Below are positions 23,931 through 36,404 of a stretch of DNA of 64,000 nucleotides, piece by piece. Position 1 is the stretch's first letter. Each line of letters opens with the position of its first letter. A program made the translations under genes and the position numbers. A model generated the notes under the pieces. The model saw only the letters and a list, made by a program, of their open reading frames with translations. It was not told the DNA's origin and ran no database searches. The DNA comes from Metellina segmentata (Eukaryota > Arthropoda > Arachnida > Araneae > Tetragnathidae), in NCBI GenBank assembly GCA_947359465.1, contig OX375877.1:74536698-74600697 (forward strand), read 5' to 3'.

Positions 23931-24540
23931 GATGCTTGTTCTACAAATTTTAAAGTTATAATTTCATTTATTTAGTAAATAAATTATTATTTCAATCAAA
24001 TTAATGATTACTCGTAACTTTCTTCCCTGCTCCAAGTCATTGGAGGACAATCAAAAGTTATGAGAAAGTGGTGACTAGCGGAGGTTAATATGACCACACA
24101 CACTTTCATTGAAACAAGGCTGTTGGTAGTTCTGACAAATGCCCCGGAAAAGGTAAAATTGAGATAACATTAAACACTTTCATCGTCGTAACAAGGTAAT
24201 TATAGCCATCAATCAAGAAAAATTTCTCCTTATCTTTCTGTGAAATGCGTCATGGTGATAGTTTCCCGTTTTTCTAGGTATAAGGTTCATTAACTTCGCT
24301 TCTAGACAGCTAGGACAAAGCTATTAAGTACACATTATGTATGAGCTAAATATCTAAAACCCAACAATAGCAACTTATTCAATAAATGGGAAATGAAGGT
24401 AGGTATAGGGCGGTAAACAACGTGAGGTGCCAAAAAGGCCCTTTCCAGTCTTTAATATATTTCTCACGCAAGTGGCAATATGTCAATTAGTGATATCTGC
24501 TATCGAATTCAATCACTGCGCTAAATTGTAAAAAAGTATT
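23931..24540. other. Intronic stretch, nothing identified
   Basis: AT-rich, no supported feature. Confidence 0.5.
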
Positions 24541-24905
24541 GAAAAAGCCACGCTACTATAAAAATTAACTTCAATGCAGTAATATATACATCAATGTAAC
24601 ATATATTTCCTATGAAGTACTTTTGATAGACAACATTAAATTGTCTTTCACGCATTCCGCTAAAGATCTTTGTGTGACATATTATCGGGTATATTAACTA
24701 CAGCAGATTATTACTTAGCAAGACAGAATATTGAACTGACAGAACGTTATTGCATATCAAGACGAGCAACATACCTGATACCTCCTTATATCTGATTTAA
24801 TATCGGATATGTGAATGACAATATGTTAAATAAACGCATCATCATATATATTCATGCAGCTTATATAGCAGAGAAAATTTGGCTGGTACTATTTTCCGAA
24901 CGCAT
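24541..24905 (+). repeat. Dispersed repeat (inverted partner at 38655-39000)
   Basis: Reads as the reverse complement of 38655-39000 over about 340 bp, with shared strings such as GCTGCATGAATATATATGAT and CAATAACGTTCTGTCAGTTC (given as on the partner strand). At the partner locus the repeat adjoins a Helitron-like 5' end, so this copy may be a Helitron-like fragment too. Confidence 0.7.
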
Positions 24906-25900
24906 GTCTAGGGTTTCAAATATGAATCAATCTTCTTTTGATGATATTTGTCGAATCAAACTTACTATAACAATTATTTATGGAAAGAAAGGTCACACTT
25001 TACCTTCTGAATAATGTCACTAAGTGTGTTCCATTCCCAGTCACGGCAAATCAACCTAGCTTAGATATTTTGTCAAACCCGTTCTGCATAATGCGTTATT
25101 CTCTCCGTTGGTGCAATGAGAATTTGTACATTAACTTGAATAGACCCATTGAATTCATGTTCCAATCTATAAGGATCCTTCACTTTTTCCCATAAAGGGA
25201 GGGATGGAAAACATACCGCAAACCCACAAGGAAATGGACTAAAGCAAAAACAACGACATTTTTCAAAGACAACTGTATTGCAGTCTTTTAAAAGTTCAAA
25301 TTAGCTATCTATATGAAAAATAAATTAATGGTATCTTAATATGAGTACTTTGTCAGTTCCAAGAAAATTAATGTCAGTTAAAAAACAATTAAGAATATTT
25401 TCTTAGCAACACTTTTTATCCGCATAAAAAACCACTTTTCACGTTGCGCCATTTTCTTAATGGTTTGTGCATTTAATGATATCAAAGTGTAACTGAAAAT
25501 GCAATAATATAACACGAAAACCGACATATATCAAAGCGTGGTAAGCAACTGTAATAAAAACGAAGTATGATTTTTCTACAGAATGATAACTGTTTTTAAT
25601 TACACTAGATACAGCAAAAAAATGGCACATTCCTGCAGAGACTAACGTCACTCTGCGGTTGTTAAGGCCCAACTAAATTGTGGCAAGCTTCTTGTTGCAT
25701 TGTAAAATTGCTTCTTGTTGTAAAAGTATCGGAATTGGTCAAAGTGCTTGTGGGGCTTTATGATAAATGTTGCTATTTGACGTATCAGTTATCTTGATTG
25801 ATTGGTATCGAACCTTAATCATGCTGTGGGTGCATTTCTTTCATCTGTGTCAGTTAAGCTTTCCTTTTGGAAGCTTCTAGTAAGAATTACGAGACTTGAG
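24906..25900. other. Intronic stretch, nothing identified
   Basis: AT-rich. Short open frames present are not supported by composition or motifs. Confidence 0.5.
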
Positions 25901-25902
25901 GA

Positions 25903-26195
25903 TCCCGGTAGCTAGGTTGGAGGAATTTACATCCGGAGGATTGCTAGTTCGAATCCAACCAAAGACCACCATGTACATGAGGCAAGTTCAGGTTAAATTT
26001 GACATGAAATCGAATGTTCTGAAATAGTTTGGAAGTTTGGATAGTGGGGTCCCATTTCAGGTATTCTCTCGTCATGAGATATTTTAATCTGAGTAGTTTA
26101 AAATTACGTGGTGTTGTCATCGGCTCTTTCCCTTGGGGATTGATATCATAAAGTCTCCAATAGTCTGTTACTTTAGTTAAAAAACATACCTACCC
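25903..26195 (+). mobile_element. tRNA-headed SINE copy
   Basis: A-box-like GTAGCTAGGTTGG, B-box-like GCTAGTTCGAATCC about 40 bases later, then the core (CCACCATGTACATGAGGCAA, AGTTTGGATAGTGGGGTCCC, TAAAATTACGTGGTGTTGTC) and the tail ACATACCTACCC. This is the copy with the clearest internal pol III promoter. It is a retroposon, not a working tRNA gene. Confidence 0.75.
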
Positions 26196-26218
26196 ACAAG
26201 ACAAGTGTCAACCAATAG

Positions 26219-26450
26219 CGTCAGCCATCCTGGTGATTGTCTCGATGATATATCTCGTCAATAGTATGACTTTCCAGATCTTGGTGAACAATATACCTTG
26301 TCATTAGAAAAACTGACCTGATCTGAATATAATCATAATCAATATTGGTATCAGATCGAATTCAATCGGCATTCTTGATGAATTTTTTGAACGCCATTTA
26401 CAAAATTGGTCAGTTCTTGATGGACGAGGTATCTCGTATAAGCCCCACGT
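26219..26450 (+). repeat. GAGATATCTCGTC-type repeat module
   Basis: Contains GATGATATATCTCGTCAATA, AACAATATACCTTGTCATTA, GATGGACGAGGTATCTCGT, spaced irregularly with GACCTGATCTGA / GGTCAGTTCTTGATGG between. It belongs to the family seen at 37440, 59635 and 60625 and in the satellite monomer. Confidence 0.6.
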
Positions 26451-26459
26451 GGAGGGTAA

Positions 26460-27364
26460 ATTGAAATTGTGTAGCATTACACGCCCTTGAATGTCCACTT
26501 GTCTGTCTAGACTGCAGATACAACTTTAGTGATCCCAGTTACATACATAAAATCAAAACTTGATCTCGATCTTTCCTGTCTTGTATTTGGGGTACTTTGG
26601 CAAATATGATCCTGATGCCATAAACCCCCAAAAAACAACTATCCTTGAACTATTCCTTCTGGAATATTTAGTTATCATGTATACATTATAAAAGAAATTT
26701 TAGCTTTAGAAATTAATTTAATATTAAATGACCTTTTAAAATGAGTAGAGTATATATATATATATATACTCAATACCTTCACTGCAATAGCGTTTTATAT
26801 GTGATACATCAATAACTGTAAGTCTTCAGCATATGTTTTAGGAAATATATATTGCTTAAGATATATTATGTTCCAAAATGTAACAAAGTAATTGATTTCA
26901 GAAACGAGTAATGCAAACTTTCGAAACGATTTTTCAGCAATGATGAATTATTAGAGATCACGTATTATCATAGTCATTTAAGGATTCCTGTTCATGACAC
27001 ATAATCATATTTTTGTGGAGTTTGTAATAAATTATATTTTGGAGAGCCATGAACGTCTAGACCTCTGATAATTTCGTAAGGTTAATATGTCCAATACAAT
27101 TTATCTAAAACTGATGCTCCACAGTTAGAAAGCTTCTAATTATTAAATAATACACTTTTTCAAATCTATTGTTTCCTAGAAAATGAGAGTTCTATTCCCA
27201 TTTCGCATTATTAAATAAAAACCATCAATACTATATGTCACTAAAATCGTTAAATTTGCGAATTTGCAAACCTCTACCGTCTTCGAAAAACTATTTTAAA
27301 ATAAATTAGAAGCAAGATGGTCCACTTTTTCTACATTTTAAGACCATTTGGAATACTGACACAT
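26460..27364. other. Intronic stretch with short TA repeat
   Basis: AT-rich. A (TA)n run lies at about 26750-26768. Nothing else supported. Confidence 0.5.
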
Positions 27365-27595
27365 TTCGCTCACTCCTTTCGACAACGTCATGCCTCAAAA
27401 TCGGCGATTTTTAGTTATGTCTGTTTTCAGAATGTCCTGAAAGAGTAATATATCCTGCAATATCGTCATCTCTCACCGCTCAATATTTAGCCGCTAGAGA
27501 GCGGAAGAAATATTTATTCTACATTTAAACTTTAAAATCAATCTCCTGAAAAATCACGTTTTTAGAGATATAACGTTGTTGAAAGGAGTGAGCGA
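27365..27595. mobile_element. Small MITE
   Basis: 231 bp with 23-base inverted ends TCGCTCACTCCTTTCGACAA / complement TCGCTCACTCCTTTCAACAA followed by CGT. Non-coding. No clear target duplication. Confidence 0.6.
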
Positions 27596-27644
27596 TTTAT
27601 GAACCGTTGTCAACGTAGAATCATGACTAAATATCTGAAATTGA

Positions 27645-27880
27645 CTAATTTGTCATTAAAAATGATTCCTGCGTAACGAGGATGCAATTCGCAATAAATA
27701 AAACAATCTCCATCAACCATCGACTTTCTAATGAAATAAACGGAGAATGCCCGCGCAGCTTCATGTTATTTCCTCTAATCGCTCGGGAGATCACGTGGGT
27801 TATGGGAAGTTTGCGCTTCCAATCCCAAGCCCTTGTGACATACACATCTGAAATCTTACTCCGACCACATGCACCCAATA
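27645..27880 (-). repeat. Dispersed repeat (related to 23455-23930)
   Basis: Carries AAACGGAGAATGCCCGCGC, matching AGACGGAGTATGTGCGCGC at 23471. A 77-codon minus open frame here is the repeat itself. No function assigned. Confidence 0.4.
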
Positions 27881-28540
27881 TTTCATTTCGATGTCGTCAA
27901 CAATGAGTTTAATGATTCATTATCACGTTTGATGCTACCCTTTTTCTGCCGAATTACATCCAAAACATTTTGCATAGGTAGCATCATTTAATTTTGTACT
28001 AACACGTGTTTTCAGAATTAAATGCAATTTGATTATGTCATTGATAAAAGAAACCGCAACACGGAACAGAAAATCCATGACCTTTCGATTACGCTTTCTC
28101 ACTAGTTGGATGTGCCCTTAGATAAAAAATTTAGCTTTTCTCTAAGATTATCTTTGTCCACTTATAAATTTCACTGGCGTGTATAAAATATTTAATCTTA
28201 CCAAGAAAACCATCTCCAACTTTCCGGAATTTAAATTTATTTTTAAACTTACTCTGTATTTTATTACCCGTTAATTCTACACAGAAAACGTGGGTAGCTA
28301 AAATTTGGTTTCCCAACGAAATTTATATGGAGAGCCCTAACTAAAACTAAAAAGGAAAGGATTGTCCATGCACAAGATCTACATGATTCTTTTTATTCAA
28401 GAAATAACTTTATTTTAGAAATCATTAATTTAACGAAATGCGTAAGGCAATAAACCAGAGTTATATAAAAACATTGCCAAACAAAAATATATCTTTCATG
28501 CAAATTCTTTTTCTTCTGTCATGAGAAGAATTTGCTAAGA
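27881..28540. other. Intronic stretch, nothing identified
   Basis: AT-rich, no supported feature. Confidence 0.5.
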
Positions 28541-28544
28541 TAAG

Positions 28545-28660
28545 TATAGGTGGCGGCTGTGTTTCTATGCAATACGCGTTTTCTATACCACTTTTGAACG
28601 GGATATCAGTTGGCTTGTTTTTCAAATACCGTTTCGAAACTTCGATAATAAGCATAGTAA
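28545..28660 (+). repeat. Dispersed repeat, copy 2 (partner at 7079)
   Basis: TAGGTGGCGGCTGTGTTTCT, GCAATACGCG, TGAACGGGATATCAGTTGGC followed by TTGTTTTTC align with 7079-7200. Unknown family. Confidence 0.4.
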
Positions 28661-29340
28661 TAATTGTTTTATTGTTATCCTATGTCTCTGCTTATATTGG
28701 TAAGCTTATTGTTATGCTTTTGATATCTACTTTCGCATTGGAATTCTTCCAATTTTGTTTGTAAAAAATGGTCGTCATTAAATTATAAAATTGAGTCTTC
28801 TGTGGCATAAAACAACTGACAGTACATTTTGTAAAGTACAAGGAGGTCATAACATAGAGGAAATATAAAAGTATATTGCAATGGTAACCTATGTGCCCAG
28901 GATTATATGACAAAACCTAGCAATAACGTGACCCTTAGACTATATGTACTTCCCTGGGCGGAGCCTAACAGTTATGAGATGATTCATATACTGAACAGGA
29001 TAAAACGCCTATCCATTGATTCATCATTTAATTGGTCCATTAATTGATTATCAGATAGTAGTAGAATTTGTCAATTTCACAACTTCTCTCTTGTGTAGCC
29101 AATTTATAGAAATGTGCATTCATGAACCCACTCTGTCATAAGATGTTAAATTGCCGAGCGAGGCAATAAGATGCCTTTTCAGACAACCAAGTAAAATTTT
29201 CACTGAGAAGTCACGTGACTACTAGTTGACATACTGGTCACACTTTTTGAAGCTTCTGCTAATGCTTAGTCTACTCATATTTCATGACTTTGGGTCAGAA
29301 TCGACTGCTCAACTATCATGCCTCGTGATTCTATGTCGAT
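28661..29340. other. Intronic stretch, nothing identified
   Basis: AT-rich, no supported feature. Confidence 0.5.
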
Positions 29341-29402
29341 GGTTGGTTGGGTTGTTTTATGGCACAAGGGTCATATTTAGCAATTTATGTCAAACACAAG
29401 AC
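29341..29402 (-). repeat. Dispersed short repeat (GGCGCAGCTTGACC family)
   Basis: TTGTTTTATGGCACAAGGGT here is the reverse complement of the block at 41155-41216 (TTTGGCGCAGCTTGACCACG, GGTTCTTGCGCCAAAC) and at 58805-58875. Probably a piece of a SINE or MITE. Confidence 0.5.
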
Positions 29403-29873
29403 AGACATGAATATACATACACACAAGGAAAATTTTACTGACACAGAAAATAAAAATACACTTAAAGAGTAATCAAAGGAAGGCCACTTCTACTTGCGGG
29501 TTGCTATAGCAATTAGCAAACCCACTGAACCATGATGATAAAAACCAACTCGAAAAATGTTTCTCGTGATTTCATAAGATGTGGCATACTGCAGATTTTC
29601 TCACCGACAATTTTAAGACTTCTGGCCATTCAAAATTTCAGCAATAAAAACATCGAACTACCTGTTTACTTTCCCTGAGTCTGCGGGTACCTGAGAGTAA
29701 ATCGAGACGAAAACAAAGTATCAACGATTATGCAAATTTGAATGTATGTGGCTGAACTATCAGTTTTAGGTAAATTTTGTCTTGAGAGTTCACTTGAGCT
29801 TAGCTCGTGAGAATAATTTTTCTCCTTCCTTTTCTCAGAACTATATTCTTTGACTTCTTGTGTATCTCTTGTA

Positions 29874-30328
29874 AGGCCCGGTGCACACATCCGGTTTTTC
29901 AACGTGCGGTGCCGCTGCCGCAACGCAAGTGCAGTCTGAGATACATTAGATCCAATGGAGTAGTGCACACATATCTCCAACGCCTATGCGGCGACGCACT
30001 TCTAACTTGCGTGCAATTTGTACCGCAGTTTCCCACGGCACCGAAGCTCGCCGCAAACGCTGCTCCGTTCTGAAGTACCTTGTTTTCATATATAAATGGA
30101 ATATAAATAATAATTAATAAATGGTTGTATCCAGTAACGTCTATTTTGTTACAAATATACTATTTTTTACACCAAGTAAGCGAAATAAACACGTTTTCTT
30201 CGATAGAATATTTATCGCAAATGGCGCTAAATGAGAACTTGTGTCATTTCACGGTTATGTGTGCATAGTTGAACTTCTGTACCGCAGCGGCGCCGCACGG
30301 TGAAAAACCAGATGTGTGCACCGGGCCT
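29874..30328. mobile_element. GC-rich-ended MITE, TA target
   Basis: 455 bp. Inverted ends AGGCCCGGTGCACACATCCG (left) and AGGCCCGGTGCACACATCTG (complement of right), extending about 50 bases through GTGCGG.GCCGCTGC. TA flanks both sides (29872-29873, 30329-30330). CpG-rich ends stand out from the AT-rich intron. No transposase. The TA target suggests mobilisation by a Tc1/mariner-like enzyme. Confidence 0.75.
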
Positions 30329-30330
30329 TA

Positions 30331-33300
30331 GACAACGATTTGTATCCGTAGTATGACTTGTCTCAGTAGGCAACCTTGAAGAATTTCACATTTTTTGACG
30401 TGAATACATCTTTAAAATCCAAACAGTAGGTGGGCATGAATAAAAAGTCGAGCTATGCACAAAAGTTTTGTAGACGTTGCGTAAGAGTTTCGACCGTTTT
30501 GTCTTCTGATTTCAGAACTAAAGAAACATCCAGAACATAAATATGGATTCGTGTAGACAAAAGATGTCTGTATCTGACATAACCTTCGGACTAAGAGAAC
30601 AAACACACTGAACGAGGGGTTTGGGTCGCAATATATTTGAACTTCTACGATGCTGGTCGAGTTTTGGAAATGTGTGACTTTGGATTGCGTGGAGTGCATA
30701 CTGCATAAGTGGTTTCATTCGAAAGCTATCAAACTATGCTACAATTACAAGCCTTTAAACCTTGAATAAGCCTCCATTATTAATTGCAAACTGTATTTTA
30801 ATCGTTCAAAATGTAAATTAATTGTTGAATATATATTCACAATAAAAAATCGATCAAACTTCATGCCTGATGCATATACTCCAAAATCCAACATCAATCC
30901 CGAGTATTCATATCAAAACTACAGATTGTCCTCAATGCATCCTACCAATTATTTCTGTTACACTAACGTCCATTAGATCAGAACCTACTGCTTAAAATTA
31001 ATTCTGAACAATGACAAATATCCATGGCAAGGAGGGCTTGAGCTCACAACACTCGGCTACCATGGATAAATAGTTTATTAAGAAAACGTCTAGAAGCTAC
31101 TGATTTGGAATAGTCTCTTTACAAGGAAACAGGTATAACCCGAATAGTCATCTTAACCTTTCTTTGCATGATTTTTTCTTTATCCGTGAAATAAATCAAG
31201 GTGATATAATTCATGTTCAAAATTAAAGGAAAAATGGTTAAAAAAATCTTAGTATATATTTATAGTATAAATTTAGCAAAAAACAATATGATGGCATCAT
31301 TTAGTATTTTTTAAATTAAACGCAAACTTTTTCAGAAATTGCTCTAAAATTAACAGAAACACATGTTACAAACCTTTCTTCCACTCATTTTCACTTTTTT
31401 AGCAATAGAAACTCAAGTATAATAAAACAAAATTAAAAACGAAATCATACGTTTATTGAAACTACAACAAACAGCGGAATGACAACTTCAAGCTCGTTTC
31501 ACTGTTAGTGACACTTGCTTATTTTTGACAACTATGTTTTTTTTTATGCAATGGACATTAAAAAGGTATCTAGACACGATCAACTTAAAGTGAACTTGTT
31601 CTATTATAATTTTTGGGCATTCAATGTTATGATGGAAATTTCCATCATTATGCAAAGAAGGGTTAAAAGGTGTGATATAGCAATAGGTTGTTGCTTTATT
31701 TCAGCGCAGTTAGTTTTAAAAGCATCGCCAGATCGTTAGTTTTTCAGTGGTGTACAAATATTTAATGACCGTATTTTAGTGAGATAATACTCTCTCAATT
31801 TTCAGGACTAACAATTCAAAGGGAAGTATGAAATTTCATACTACTTTAACAATTATATTTCGTATTTTATTGTGAGATAGAGTACAAAGTTAAATTTTGT
31901 CCCAACTTAGTATTCTAAAATTTGAGATTTTTTATTGACAACGCAAAATTGTTTTATATCTTTTGCAAATAACTTATTTTTTAACTGTGTTTTGTTTCAG
32001 TTTTCTGCGTAACACAGCACATAAAGTTAAAAAAATAAGAAAAAAAAGTTCACAGATTTTATGATAACAAAGGAAGAATAGACATTATTCTCCGACGAAT
32101 TAAAAAACTTTCATGATATTCACTTTCCCGTAAAGTGTACTTTACAGTTCATAACAAGGCTCTATCTTATAACTGCCGTTCACTCACCGTTATACTATGA
32201 GTGAAACAAAAAGTGTACCAAAGCTCTCTGACACAATATCTATGTACATTGAAAGTTTCTTTTTTGTAGCAAAATTATTCCAAAAAATATATATTATGAG
32301 GTGAAAAAAGAAGAGCAAAGTATATTGATTTAGAAAAAGGAACGATTTTGAAATTAAAAAAAAATATGCTATTGTTTTGCATTACGTAAATTTACGGACG
32401 GGTTAGTTCTCATTGTTCGATAATTAAAGTATTCAAAACCTGAAACAAAGTACAAGAAAACGTATAACGTAATGTGTATTATGTATAAAAAAAAACCATC
32501 GTAATAAAATGTACTTATCATAGATAAATATTTGCAGGTAAAACATTAACATTTCCTGAAACATCAAAAAACTGTTAAACAAATATTTATGTAGAACTTT
32601 CCTACTGGAACAATTTTGATTCTCGTATAATTTTATATTAATTGAAATCGTTTGAATTTTAGGCATTTGTAAATATATTTCCTGGTTGATAGTTTAGTCT
32701 ACAAGCTCCTAATACGAACCCATACGTGAATATGACAAGTTTTAACCTAACCTAACTAAATCTAATAAAAAGTTTATTTAAGTTAAAAACAGTTTAATTT
32801 TTATTTCTAATTTTAATGGAACAGTTGGAAATCTGAATATTTAAATGCCACGTGCTTCTTCAAAATTTAAACACACAGAATGTTTTTTAATTAACACCAA
32901 CTACAGAAAACTATTTTCATATGATTCAGAACTACATGAATGTAGAATTACTTAACAATCTAAGAAATTTATTAATTTAATTTGATATAAAGATGGCAGA
33001 GAGGTAGAAACCAGAGTTAAAATATTCATCTTACGAAAATAAACTGTAAATAAGAAATATTTGAGACTGGAAAAATAAACTGTAAATAAGAAATATTTGA
33101 GACTGCAAAAATAAAAGGTAAATTTTTATCAGTTTAATTTCTATAACAAAAGGTTCTTATGTTTAAATTCAGTAAATACATCTGTTTAAATTTTCATAAA
33201 AGAAAATTCACTTCCATGCCTTCTTTATTAGAAGAAAATATAATTCCAAATTATATTTTAGATGTTTGACAGATACTTTAGAACTGTGTTTAAATAAGGT

Positions 33301-34345
33301 TCTTCGTATGAATAAAAAATATTCGAAAGGCTTGACCTTAACGTGGAATAAAGAACATAAAAAGTTTCTCCCAAATATAAAATTCAAACATGTCATTTAC
33401 TTCAATGCGTGTGACAGTTTCTTCGAATGCCTTTTCATCCGTGCGAATTGTTTTAATTGGCTGTGTGTTTCAGCAAAGTTTTATTCCCCACTGAATAACT
33501 CAGCTAAATAATGGCGCCACATGAAAATCGTCAAAAAATGTCCCTTTAGAGCAAAAAAAAAATAACCGACACTTCACAACTAATTAAAAAACAGTTTCAC
33601 AAAAGCCGCCAAAAGACGACTCTTTGTACTTGCTCCACCCAATTTCCGGCATGAGCTTTTTGTATTATTTTGCAATTTTTCCCTTTTGAAAACCTTTAAT
33701 AACTCTCATTAAGTAGCAGAACAAACACTTTAATGCAAAAAACTTCCCGTGACTACCTCAGAACCGGATCTCACAAGTCAAAGAGCGTGTTTCCTTTTCA
33801 AGTTTTTTCCCCTCTCGCATTTACTTTCTGCTACTAAAATCAATTGATAAGTTTCTTTTGGTGATGGGTGTGGCTTTTACAAGAATTCCAGTGCATTGTG
33901 ATTGAAAAATGTTGGGGAATTTTTTTGAGAGGGGAACAAAAATCCATATCTATCGCAACAGAAGAGAGATAGTGTTACACATTTATTGACCCAGTTTTTA
34001 GGTGTTGTTGAGAAAGGAAGTTGACATTATCTTTCCTATAATGAAAATTACAAAGGAAGATAAGCGTTTTCGGTATGCATTTTTGATGTAGATTGATGCA
34101 GGAAGTATTTATTCAGTAAAATAACTTTACCTTCTGAATATCATGAGATCTAAGAGTGGTGTAGTAGTATCGCTTTTTTCCAATAATACATATGACTGAA
34201 TAATCTAAGTTATTGGTTGAAAAACATACTTAGAAAAATTATATTGACAGAGCAAGTCGAAATTGGTACAGTTGTAGGGCATGTTTCATATAGCTTGATG
34301 TAGGAGTAACAACAGCAATTGATTGAAAGAATTGAATATATATTG

Positions 34346-34350
<5 letters not shown>
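30331..34350. other. Intronic stretch (4 kb), only small repeats
   Basis: AT-rich throughout. A 37-base block (ATAAACTGTAAATAAGAAAT..) is present twice at 33040-33115. CCTAACCTAAC near 32745 resembles two telomere units but is far too short to matter. A small TCCATGG/CCATGGA foldback lies at 31020-31070. No gene supported. Confidence 0.5.

Positions 34351-34416
<66 letters not shown>
34351..34416. repeat. (AT)n microsatellite
   Basis: About 33 uninterrupted AT units. Confidence 0.95.
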
Positions 34417-34418
<2 letters not shown>

Positions 34419-34692
34419 TATGTACCCTTCAAAGGATTAAAATAATTCATATTTTTTGGCCTTTTAAAATAAATAGCTCATAACATTTGTCCATTGGCTT
34501 AAAATTTATTTCGTTCATTTTAGTGCTGTAAGTGGTCAGTCATATAAAAGCGGAAAAAGGCATTTGATTTAACTTCACTGTTTAAATTTATTAAATAGTA
34601 TTCGTTTAAGTAATCATACACGAAACTGATCAATGTTAAAATATTTGAGTATCAAAAATGACAAAATGTTTGGAGAAATCTTGAGACACCTA

Positions 34693-35944
34693 CAGGGTTT
34701 GGACAAAATAATATGAACACTTGTGAAAAAATAGCACTCGAAAGAAACCTCTCGTGTACTCCTGCCCTCTGGCGGTGAAGGGTGCCACCTAGCGGATGAG
34801 AAAGTACACACATCAGTCTGCTACTAGCAGTGATAGAAGTCGGATTTGAAATATATTTCTGTGTTCAAATTGCGTTATGGCTGACATCTCTGATTTCGAA
34901 AGATGCATGATTGTTGGGGCCCGTCTTGTTGGAGACGCAGTAACGATAACGGCCACCCTTCTAGGTGATGGGAGAAGTACAGCGTCGACTGTAATGTCAG
35001 CATATTTGAAATAGGGAAAAACATCATCTAAAAAGAACAACAGTGGTCGAAAATCGAAGCTGAATGACAGAGGCAGAAGCGTTTTGAAGCGAATTGTGGC
35101 AAAAATACACAAAACAACAGCATCCCAGATAACATCTGAGATGAACACACATCTACAGGAAGCAGTTTCATGAAAAGCTATGCGGCTTGAACTGCATATG
35201 GCAAATATTCATGGTAGAACGGCTCTTTCAAAACCATTGATTACAACATCCAATGCCTTGAAGCGACGAATATGGTGTCGTGAGCATAAAAATTGGACAC
35301 AACAATGGGAGAATGTAATATGGTCAGACGAATCGTCGTTCACATTATTCCCGACAAATGGACTTGTTTACGTTTGGAGAACACCACCAGAAGCCTATCA
35401 AGTGGACTGTCTTCAGCCTACGGTTAAGTATGGCGGCGGTTTAGTGATGATTTGGGGGTGCGATATCACATCGTGGTTTTGGCCCACTTGTTGTTCTGAA
35501 TGGCCGTATTACAGGAGAGGATTATATTTTAGATGTGACGACCATCTTCACCAATGGTTTCCTGATAAACGACCAGTCTTCCAAGATGATAATGCCCCCA
35601 TTCACACCTGTGGAATTGCCTGAGACTGGTTTAATGAACACGACGATGAAATAGAGCACCTCATCTGGCCCCCTCAGTCCCCTGATCTCAATATAATTGA
35701 ACCTTTGTGGGGTATTTTGGAAAACAAGCTGCTCAGTCGATTCCCCACTCCAAGGACACTTTCTGAATTAGGGACTTTTTTGCAATTTCAGTGGAAACCT
35801 ATCCCTCTGAATGTTGTACGGGACTTGTATTTGTCAATTACACGACGGATACAAGCTGTAGTTCTTGCAAAAAGAGGACCAATGGATTATTAATTTTAAA
35901 AATTCTCTTTTCGCAGGTGTTCATATTATTTTGTCCAACCTTTG
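34693..35944 (+). mobile_element. Full-length Tc1-like transposon
   Basis: 1252 bp flanked by TA (34691-34692 and 35945-35946). The 28-base inverted ends CAGGGTTTGGACAAAATAAT and CAAAGGTTGGACAAAATAAT (complement of right), both ending ATGAACAC, are intact. It carries the broken transposase at 34877-35893. Confidence 0.92.
34877..35893 (+). pseudogene. Tc1-like transposase (338 codons, three stops, frameshift pair)
   Basis: One frame runs from ATG (MADISDFERCMIVGARLVGD) to TAA. It contains TAG at 35012, TGA at 35171 and TGA at 35621. A compensated frameshift lies at about 35470-35550, where GPLVVLNGRITGEDYI reads in another frame. Motifs in order: N-terminal helix-turn-helix region; IWCREH and WENVIWSDESSF (first Asp); VWRTPPEAY; GGGLVMIWG; VFQDDNAPIHT (second Asp); WPPQSPDLNIIEPLWGILEN (Glu). 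Counting from the second Asp there are 36 residues to the Glu, suggesting the DD36E (Incomer-like) branch rather than DD34E. The length is normal for the family. It is inactive, but the decay is limited to a few changes. Confidence 0.9.
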
Positions 35945-36059
35945 TATCTCTAGGCAATACACTCAATAGTTTCCATTTTTTTACTTGGTAAATCAAAGAC
36001 AAAGAATAACAGATACAAAGGGAATTATTATTATTTTTTGGTCAAACTTCATTTATATT

Positions 36060-36404
36060 TTTTTAAACCTGACAGTACGTGATCACTGGCTGTAAATAAA
36101 ACTATTTTTCATCACTATCTGTCAAATTCTGTTGATATCTGGCTATGTATAAGCCCTTTTCCAGCACTATCTGTCAACTTGTCTTACTTTCGCATGGTGT
36201 TTTTTGAGCGATTCTAGTAAAAACAATATTATGGGTAAACTTAATTTTTGATCAACACTGGTAAAACAATGAGATGCGTACGGGGCAATGAGTTATATAC
36301 ACAATGTTATTTCCATGGCGATTTTGAATAAGATTTTTGATATTTCCCATGTCGTTTCGCTTATAACATTACACAACCAATCAAAACAATTAGAAACAAT
36401 TCGT
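36060..36404 (+). repeat. Dispersed repeat (inverted partner at 40360-40690)
   Basis: Matches the reverse complement of 40360-40690: TTTAAACCTGAC, GTGATCACTGGC, ATCTGTCAACTTG, GTGTTTTTTGAGCGATTCTA, TTTTTGATCAACACT, CACAACCAATCAAAACAATT. It is cut at about 36404 by the Tc1 fragment. Confidence 0.7.

Noticed and set aside
25903..25960. tRNA gene
   Set aside because: A- and B-box-like motifs belong to the SINE head; no cloverleaf with proper acceptor stem is visible.
30412..30699. Two overlapping minus open frames
   Set aside because: No motif, no splice sites that fit the receptor, opposite frames equally open.
32738..32752. Telomere-like CCTAACCTAAC
   Set aside because: Only two units; a chance match in AT-rich DNA.
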